Part shown: piece by piece, positions 57,201-64,000 of the stretch | Numbering within the stretch: position 1 is the first letter of the stretch | How the letters are laid out: each line of letters opens with the position of its first letter | Assembly: GCA_009767595.1 (NCBI GenBank) | Contig: VSDK01011390.1 | Coordinates: forward strand, 366,132-430,131 | DNA from: Symbiodinium kawagutii | Lineage: Eukaryota; Sar; Dinophyceae; Suessiales; Symbiodiniaceae | DNA: 64,000 nt | Direction: 5' to 3' | Made by a program: the position numbers and the translations under genes | The notes under the pieces: model-generated | The model's database searches: none | What the model was told of the DNA's origin: nothing | Seen by the model: only the letters and a program-made list of their open reading frames with translations

Positions 57201-59060
57201 CTACAACGGCTGTAGCCCTTGGTGACATGGGTGGAACTTATTACTATTGCATACTATTGCTATAGATGCGATTCATCATGGATGATTGGAAGATCCCCGA
57301 CTTTGACGAACCTGATTTTTTTGTTTTTGCCTCCAATGGGGTGTCCGGAATGGTTTCTTTTCAAATCATCACTTTGCTGGTTGGTTCTTAGCTGGTTATT
57401 TCTTAGACATCAAGCAATGATATACAGATTGCTGATTGTCTTAGCTGATTGGTTCTTAGTCAGTGTTAGCTATTTGATCTGCGCACCAGCGCAACTCACC
57501 AACATCGGTGGTTTCTCAAACTCAGGGTACCCAAAAAAATGGTTGATATATGGCTTCAACTGACTACTAGTGAATGATTTGGGGGTAGCCTATTCTCAGC
57601 TTCTTCCCACTGGTGGGCACCCCCCGGTTCTGGTGGTTCCTGCTGGCCACTACGAACGTGGCATCACCCTGCGAGGCTTGGGCGGGGTCATCGAGCAAAA
57701 GACCGAGGTCGTAGGCGGCGAGCAAACGCCACCAGGGGATCATCACCGTGTGCAGCTCGGGAAGTAAGGAAACCACAAGGAACTCATTGGGAAACCATAG
57801 GGAAACCAGAGGGAATGTAGTTTTGATATGTTTTGATCAGTCTAGCCAACGGACCCTTTCGACAAGGAAAGGGCGGAATCTTCGACGCAGGAAGAGAAGC
57901 GATACATGAAAACAAGCCTCCCTCAGTAGAGTGCTGGATGGAACCTGCAGCAAGAAAAAACAAAAAATCATCCAGTGGAGAGCGTGCAAGAGATGAGTTC
58001 CGGACAACTGACCAGCAACAAAAATGGGCCGCATATTGCTTGGCAAAAAAAAACTGACCAGCAACAAAAACTAAAAAACATGGATGTAGTAGGAGATTCT
58101 GATCATGGTGAAGCACCATAGATTCAAGGGCGAACTCCCAGCATCTAACCAGCAGCAGAGAAGCGCCACCGCAGGTCTCAAGCTCTTGCCTTCTCAGCAA
58201 TGGGAGGTGATCACTCGCACAGCCAAAGGCCTGGAGCTGTTCATCGGCGATCGGGTGATGAGAAAAACGACTGGAATGGGCTGTTAATGATGGCTAATGA
58301 TGGTTAATGATGGTTAGTGATGTCTAATGATGCTTACTGATAGTTGACTAATTTGGTAAGTTGATCATTTGGTAAGTTGATAGTTGAAATGTTTTTCCAA
58401 TATATCTTTTTGGTAGTTAGATGGTCCCTGAGCCTTCCCGTGATGAGAATACATATCATGGTAATTTCATATTTGTCAAGCTATAAGGTATGATGGTATT
58501 GTTGCTTCGAAAACAGGAGAATCGCTACGTACAGTTTTTCTTTTTTCAGCCTATACAATCAACATCTTCAGCACAGCCCCGCTGGTGCAGCATCGCCACC
58601 ACACCATGGCTGCCAGGGTGCAGCTGGATTTACGATGCACATGCTGTACTTGGAGAATTGAATTTGAAGTCCCAAAGCCGATACGTCAAATCTGTAAATC
58701 ATCTTTGGAAGTCCATTTTTCAGGCTCCAAGAGTGAGATTCTCCAGCTGGAACTTCATTTGCGCCGGGCATAGGAGTTTTTTCTATACCTCCAAAATGAT
58801 TATTCACCAACACTCAGACCGACCTGGCGGACTTGGTGTCTACTTTTTGGATAAAGCCATAGGTCAACTCTCAACAGATTTCACCAGGTCAGATCTCAGA
58901 TGGGCCAATCCAATCACTAAAAAAGCAGCGGTGGTACCGCGAGCGTAGGCGAGGAGAAGCGAACGGTGGCCGACTTTGTCATCAACGCCGCTGGACTTTG
59001 GTGTGACAAAGTGGGCGCCATGGCAGGTGTCCGGGTGCCATCAGTGGTGCTGCAGCATCA
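51206..59060 (+). CDS. Sarcosine/dimethylglycine dehydrogenase-like FAD oxidoreductase, N-terminal half
   Basis: Ten exons keep one frame except at the small fifth exon: about 51,206-51,339; 51,802-51,913; 53,080-53,169; 53,499-53,549; 54,574-54,593 (tentative); 54,749-54,818; 56,350-56,500; 57,676-57,714; 58,175-58,228; 58,949-59,060. Exon 1 is Arg/Ser-rich (RKFRSSSKPAVAARVDS), like a mitochondrial presequence; no ATG was found. Exon 2 has the FAD dinucleotide motif VIVGGGVTGCAMLYNLAKRG. Exon 3 has ELTCGATWHAAGLVTRFHGG, the 'TWHAAGL' signature of this family; its His is the usual flavin-attachment site. Later come IYGGIYTEGDGHIDPSSVT and VINAAGLWCDKVGAMAG. Such enzymes oxidise N-methylglycines. 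The remaining catalytic part and the C-terminal folate/aminomethyltransferase domain were not found before the next gene, so this may be truncated. Donors are GT or GC. Confidence 0.72.
51672..51738. repeat. TAGATA hexamer array (intronic)
   Basis: Imperfect TAGATA/GATAGT units in the first intron of the oxidoreductase gene. Confidence 0.85.
51973..52082. repeat. Intronic inverted repeat CCATTGGTTACAGTTA
   Basis: A 16-base arm (51,973-51,988) has its exact inverse at 52,017-52,032, and a further direct copy at about 52,063. TCTATGGAAAA repeats lie between them. Confidence 0.85.
52753..52859. mobile_element. MITE family 2, copy 6
   Basis: The left arm GGGTGTTTCTTAAAAATTGG and right arm TGAATTAAGAAACGCCC are inverted. 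It is 107 bp, in an intron of the oxidoreductase gene. Confidence 0.7.
53635..53760. mobile_element. MITE family 1, copy 4 (best preserved)
   Basis: The left terminal repeat TATATGGCGAGCTGGGTCAA is matched by the right end TTGACCCACTGCCATATA as its inverse, with two mismatches. It is 126 bp and intronic. The TATA at both ends may be terminal repeat or target duplication. Confidence 0.8.
54201..54302. mobile_element. MITE family 2, copy 7
   Basis: The left arm GGTGGTTTCTCAAGAAACGG and right arm CATGGCTTGAGACCCCCC are inverted. It lies 20 bp before copy 8. Confidence 0.65.
54322..54428. mobile_element. MITE family 2, copy 8
   Basis: 107 bp. The left arm GGGTGTTTCTCAAAATAGGG and right arm CATTTTAAGAAACCACC are inverted. 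The interior TATAGTAATAAACCAACCAT is near identical to copy 7. Confidence 0.7.
57013..57118. mobile_element. MITE family 2, copy 9
   Basis: 106 bp; the left arm GTGTGTTTCTCAAAGTAGAG and right arm TCTATTTTGAGAAAACCC are inverted. Intronic. Confidence 0.65.
57506..57604. mobile_element. MITE family 2, copy 10
   Basis: The left arm GGTGGTTTCTCAAACTCAGG is typical and the right arm is worn (TATTCTCAGC). Intronic, 70 bp before exon 8 of the oxidoreductase gene. Confidence 0.55.
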
Positions 59061-59718
59061 GTGCCCCAGGGAAGTCAGGATTTGGGGCGTCAGTTCAAAG
59101 TTGCGCAAATTCAAACAGATCCGAACATGCTTATCATGTTCCTTGCAGCAGAGATTCCCCATCAACACAAACAGTTTACTCGTGGAGGGTTCAAACAAAT
59201 CATCACTGTGCTTATACCAACCTCACTTCTACGTCAAACAGAGCTGTGCAGAGCTGTGGACGACCAGATCGCGCACCTCCGACCTTGAAATCAAGCTTTG
59301 GCAACGGGACCTTTCATATATTTCCAGGAACATCCACAGCAACAGAAAATTCCATGTATGCTCTTATGCCGTAGGTGATAGCTACATAATGTAAAAAAAA
59401 CAAACATATTTCCTTTTCTCTTTTCAGCTTGCTACTTTTGACATCATGAAGGAAATGACTCACCGTCGGTCGGTGTGTCAGTCGCCAATATGTAGCCTCA
59501 CGAGTCCAGGTTAGTTATATGTCTCTTGATTCGTTTTATGCTTTATTTGCTTTATCATATCTGATTATTATTATCATGTCTCCTGATTCATTCAATACTC
59601 TATCCCATATCTGTTATTGTTACATATATACATAGAAATGCTGAATCTTTCCCTGGTAACTGCTATATGTTCTTAATTTTCTGTTTTACAATTACTGTGA
59701 TGCTTGATGGTTGCTCTA

Positions 59719-59813
59719 ATGCTTGTATGCTATTATGATTATGATCATCATTATGATTACGATTATGATGATGATGATTTTCAAGATCATGAATCAGAAT
59801 AGCATATAAGCAT
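59719..59813. repeat. Long AT-rich imperfect hairpin
   Basis: 59,719-59,748 (ATGCTTGTATGCTATTATGA...) pairs with 59,785-59,813 over about 29 bp with a few mismatches. It lies between the oxidoreductase exons and the transporter start. Confidence 0.7.
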
Positions 59814-59886
59814 ACGATTATGATTATAACATAGCAGTTATTTCTCTTCTATGCTTATCATTGGCTTCCACCAGTGGATCACCAGC

Positions 59887-62800
59887 ATGGCCAGTGGCTC
59901 CGGCCTGGCCCTGAACCTCCGATCTTGGAGGGGCAGCGTTGGACCTGCGCCCCGTTTGACGGGCGCATCCGCCGGGCCGCGCCAGCAGCCATCCGCGCCT
60001 GGGGCCTTGGGTCCCACGGGGTGCGCCGTGCTGGGGACGAGGAGTGCTTGGAAGCGGCAGATTCGGACGAAGAGCGGCCGAAAGGCGCAGCAAACCGAAG
60101 TCGCTGAGGTGAAACGTTCGCCCCCTGGCGGTGAAGATGACGAAGGCAGTGAAGGTGGCAGTGAAGCTAACAACCAGGGTGAAGCTGGCAGAGCTTCAGG
60201 CGAAGCCGAGGCATTTCTGTCGGATGACAAGGCGTTGGACGCCCAGATCTTGTCCTTGGCCTTGCCTGCGCTGATCGCGTTGTGCGCTGAGCCGGTGCTG
60301 TCCATCATCGACACGGGCTTCGTTGGTCGCTTACCAACCGCGGCTCTTTGCCTCGGTGGACTGGGTGCCTTGAAGTGTCAAGCAGTTAACCAATGGTGTT
60401 GACAATGGTTATTGATGGTTGATGATGGTTATTGATATTTGACTAATTTGGTAAGTTGATCATTTGGTAAGTTAATGATTATTAGTTATTTATCGTAGTT
60501 AATAGTGGTTAACAATGGTTAACAATGGCTTGTTAGGGATTAGCAATGATTAATAGTTGTCAATCATGGTTAATAATGGTTGATATTGAGCAACCCACTA
60601 ATGGGGGAGAAGTTCACCAACAGTAGTGGGAAAACAATGGTTGATGATGGGGGAACTAGGGGTACAGGGTTTTGACCCACAGCCAGATAAACTGAGCATC
60701 GTTTGAACCAAAGTGTCGAGGTTGCTGCATGGTTGTCGTCGCAAATTTGCATGCACAGTCCCATTTAACACGATGTAAACACCTGCAACATGTGAACCAA
60801 CTCCGATCAAAGGCGGTGAGGCCAACCATCCAAAGCGTTCCGGAAAGCTGCCCGAGCAGAAACCATCGATGGTGTTGGACAATTTCCTTGGAGATGTGTC
60901 TGCAAAATTCTGCAGTCCCCAAGTGCTTGCGTTCATTGCTTTTATCTGAAATCCCTTTGCCCTACTTTTTGATATGGTACTTTTTACCACTATTACTCCA
61001 CTATATATAACTCCACTTACACTTCCCAATGGAGACAAGAACAGGGAGCCAGAGAGGCCAGTGACCCCAGTGGCAGGTGAATTAGGAATCTGCTCCGCAA
61101 GATTGAACCAGGATCCGGATCACTTGTATGCTTCACGTAACGACACGTTAGGGAAACACCTGCCATGGTGAGCATGACTGTTGAGGGTGGCTGAGGACGG
61201 AAACTCTCATCCCAATGACCAGGACTGAGCCAGACCAGATTTTCAGAAGAGCCGATGGCTTACCAATCGCATCACAATCCGAATCGCTTCACGTGTCTAG
61301 GTGACTGCCAGTCACATGAAGTGCTGGTGGAAACGACACACGGAGACAGGGTCGCGACATCGCCTCAGGTGCTGCGACGCAGGTCTTCGATTTTGTTTTC
61401 CGATGCTACAACTTTCTCTGCGTGGTCTTGGTGCCGCTGGTGGCAGAAGCCGTGGTTGCCCAGAAACAGGGCAACCCAAAGGAGGATCCTGCCAAGATTG
61501 TTGGTCGAGTCATTGGTTTGGCAGCCACCTTGGGAGTCTTTACTTGGCTGCTGCTGAATTTCGGTGCAAGCCAAGCTCTACAACTTGCAGGCTGAGCTGC
61601 TAGGGATGATGATCCGTGTCAGGAGACCTCAATTCACTACACTATGACAACAAACGTTGTATCATTTTTGACAACAACTTGTAGCTTAACTCATGATGCT
61701 TGCTACATTAATACTCAATCATGCTGGTCATGGATGATTTTCAAGCTTGTCAACCAATAAAGTTCACTGTCAAATTGCTGGAAGCAGAGACTCGCCAGGT
61801 GTAAGTCCCGATTCAGCCCTTGGAGACATTGCTGGAGCTTATTTGCGCATACGAGCGATTGCGCTGCCTGCCAGTCTCGTGAACACCGTTGCGATTGGGG
61901 CGTTCAGAGGACACTTGGATACCAGCACTCCGTTGTACGTGATCCTGCTCCAGACGGTGGCTGACGTGAACTTCGGCTGGCAGTTGATTGCACGACTTTC
62001 TCATTCTTTTTGTGGCACAAGTGGTTTCCTTCCGGAGGCCACAGGAAATACGGATGGGATATTGATAGATTGAAGACAGAATGTCTTGATGGAAGTTCCC
62101 CAGGATTTCGAGTCCACAAGGCTTTGGGTCAAGCATCTTAAATGTGAACATAGGAAGTGACACGCCGAATCCCTCCACTCTGCTCTGACCTGCGCTGTCC
62201 CCTCCTTTTCTCCCAAGGGTTTTGGATGCCGTCTTCGTCTTCGGCGTGGAGCCTTTAAACATCCCCGCCCTGGGTGTTGAAGGGGCTGCCTGGTCAACCG
62301 TTGCCTCCATTTGGATCAGTTGTTTCAGCTTCTGCGTGCTGTTGTCGCAGCGAAAATTTGTGGATTGGACTTCGGCCATTGCTTGGCCATCGGCCTTGAA
62401 GGACAGCAACAGCTGGTCGTAGTAGTGTTGCTGTTGTTGATCATTGATTGTTTGGTTGGTGGTTTCAAACAATGGTTGTTGTAGTGGTTAACTATGGGGG
62501 ATAACCAACTATAGCTGGTTGGTGGTTTCAAACATTTTTTGTTTTCCCAAATGTATTACAAAATGATTGGCTGACAAACATATTTTTCATAGGGGTGGTT
62601 CAACCGCCAACCAGTTGTCGATTGTTGTACGTAAGGGGTTTTATTACTCGGAGTACGATGACCTTTGGAATCGCTGTAGCAGCTATGGGGTGTTAAGGGG
62701 GAAAACGGCCCCCAGTGAGCGGAGTTGGTTCATATCCAGAGTGAGTCGCAAGTATGGTAGCGATATATAGCTGAAGTCAGCATGGCTGCAGGTACTGTGT

Positions 62801-63922
62801 ACCCTAGCAATTTGCATCAATGACACAATCGTGATCGAACTGTTGAGAAGTTCACCTTTCCATTTGGCCTCGATGGTCGGTTCTGATGCAGTGATCCATA
62901 CCGGAGCTGAGGCTGTCCCGGTAGGAACCTCCAACCCACGATCACTTTGGCTCGCACAAGCTACCAACTTCGTAGGTGTCCCGACCATGGGGTGATTGTG
63001 GTGATTGCTAGGGATAAGTCTACGAAGGACTGGTAATTCTAGTGATGAACAGATTCATCATGCCTTGGTCTCTCATAGGTGGGATCTCATGGAGAAGCAA
63101 CAAATGGATCACTCCTTGTGGCGTAGCAACATTCGACTAGGAAGCTTCGCGCGGCTGCTTACAGCTAGGAGCTTCAGCCGTTGATCATCGGCAGCTTGTC
63201 CCAGCTCATCCGAACGCTCTCGCTGCAAGCTGTGCTACTGCAACTGACCAAGACAGTCGTGGGGCTGGACACCACTGGACTGGCAGCTGCTGCACATCAG
63301 GTTGGATGCTGATGGACACTGGTGCTGGATGCTATGGCTACCAACATTTCTAAGCTGCCAATGCTGTCTTCATGTTCACATGCAGTGGTCAGACATCAAA
63401 CTTGATTATATTGAGCTTTCGGATGTCGCACATGCTTGTACTGCTGATGCATGCTCTCATGCTTGTTGTTCGTGCGCATGTGTCCTTCATGTTGTCGCTT
63501 GGGGGGACGTTGTGGGACTGTGGGGTGTGTGGGGGGGCTGGGAATAGGGTAGGCGCCAAGAACTTCCTGTTCGTAGAGCTATTGTTGTACCAACATGGGA
63601 AGCACACTGTGTGCCCCCCACAGGCATGCTCAGAGACATTGGTACACTGATAATTGGATTTGCGTCATGTCATTCTCACAACGGTCACGTAGTCACACCC
63701 CCACACCCGCACACGGTGCAGGTTGGTCTGCGCGTGTGGTTCTTTGCTCTGTTTGCTTTGGACTCCATCGCCGTGGCCGCACAGGGTCTGGTGCCTGTGG
63801 CTATGGCCAGTGCTGGCATGGACAGGGCACGATGGATGTCGGATCGACTCCTGCGATGGGGTGGACTTGGTGGAACGGTCTCAGGCATTTTGCTGGGCTT
63901 GCTGGCCGGCTTCATTCCTGCA
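59887..63922 (+). CDS. MATE/DinF-type efflux transporter, first six exons (runs off window)
   Basis: Exons in continuous phase are 59,887-60,364, 61,369-61,590, 61,799-61,967, 62,218-62,401, 63,169 (or 63,178)-63,300 and 63,722-63,922. A leader of about 115 residues is Ser/Arg/Pro-rich then acidic, as in organelle-targeted members. The MATE fold then starts (ILSLALPALIALCAEPVLS; DTGFVGRLPTAAL), followed by FDFVFRCYNFLCVVLVPLVA, YLRIRAIALPASLVNTVAIG, AFRGHLDTSTPLY, LDAVFVFG...LGVEGAAWSTVAS, RTLSLQAVLLQL...AAAHQ and LDSIAVAAQGLVPVAMA. These match the DinF branch (plant DTX45/46-like), which exchanges cations for organic substrates. About nine of twelve helices are present; the rest should lie past 64,000. 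Donors are GT, GC, GA, GA, GT, GT. The start could be the ATG at 59,851 instead. Confidence 0.9.
60580..60690. mobile_element. MITE family 1, copy 5
   Basis: The core GGTTGATGATGGGGGAACTA and right arm GTTTTGACCCACAGCCAGAT are present; the left arm is eroded. It lies in intron 1 of the transporter gene. Confidence 0.6.
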
Positions 63923-63956
63923 GTGTGACCTGGACAAAAAATGGAAGTCACCATCT

Positions 63957-63959
63957 TGC

Positions 63960-63999
<40 letters not shown>

Positions 64000-64000
64000 G
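63957..64000. repeat. (GTT)n array at window edge
   Basis: Pure GTT in the intron after exon 6 of the transporter, running out of the window. Confidence 0.97.

Noticed and set aside
58490-58948. 152-codon plus-strand open frame
   Set aside because: It fills the intron before exon 10 of the oxidoreductase in a different frame and has no motif.

Overview
The window looks like nuclear DNA of a dinoflagellate, probably Symbiodiniaceae or another Suessiales (family level is inference). The supporting evidence is: a 16-nt match to the 3' part of the dinoflagellate spliced leader (GCCATTTTGGCTCAAG); intron-rich genes whose exon phases close only with GT, GC and GA donors and AG|G-type acceptors; every identified gene on the + strand; DIRS-like tyrosine-recombinase retroelements; many simple repeats; and two assembly gaps (20,258-20,276 and 45,301-45,454).

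Layout. 1-7 kb: an unidentified intron-rich + strand gene. 7.9-8.4 kb: a single-exon four-helix membrane protein. 9.3-13.0 kb: the 5' half of a tyrosine-recombinase (YR) retroelement (repeat A1, Gag with zinc knuckle, methyltransferase-like ORF, start of reverse transcriptase). 13-31 kb: about 18 kb of unrelated DNA with low-confidence + strand exons, a 714-bp tandem repeat that carries perfect hairpins, CTG and GAACCATAC arrays and AT-rich microsatellites. 31.1-33.15 kb: the 3' half of a YR element (recombinase ORF, then repeats B1-A2-B2). 33.3-37.9 kb: exons of unidentified genes. 38-41 kb: mostly simple repeats. 42.3-44.1 kb: a two-exon chorismate mutase. 45-46.4 kb: an unidentified gene across an assembly gap. 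47.6-49.2 kb: the end of a kinesin motor followed by tail-like exons. 51.2-59.1 kb: the FAD-binding half of a sarcosine/dimethylglycine-dehydrogenase-like oxidoreductase in about ten small exons. 59.9 kb to the window end: a MATE/DinF-type transporter that runs off the edge.

The genes do not form an obvious pathway; they look like a one-directional array of unrelated housekeeping genes separated and expanded by mobile DNA. Two short inverted-repeat (MITE-like) families, with 5 and about 10 copies, are scattered through the intergenic and intronic DNA. The most interesting signal is the YR retroelement: identical 121-bp A repeats (A1 before Gag, A2 between B1 and B2) give the split-direct-repeat order A1...B1-A2-B2, and each A repeat holds spliced-leader sequence at the tip of a hairpin.

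Exon borders were worked out by eye from reading-frame continuity and family motifs. No database or RNA evidence was available.
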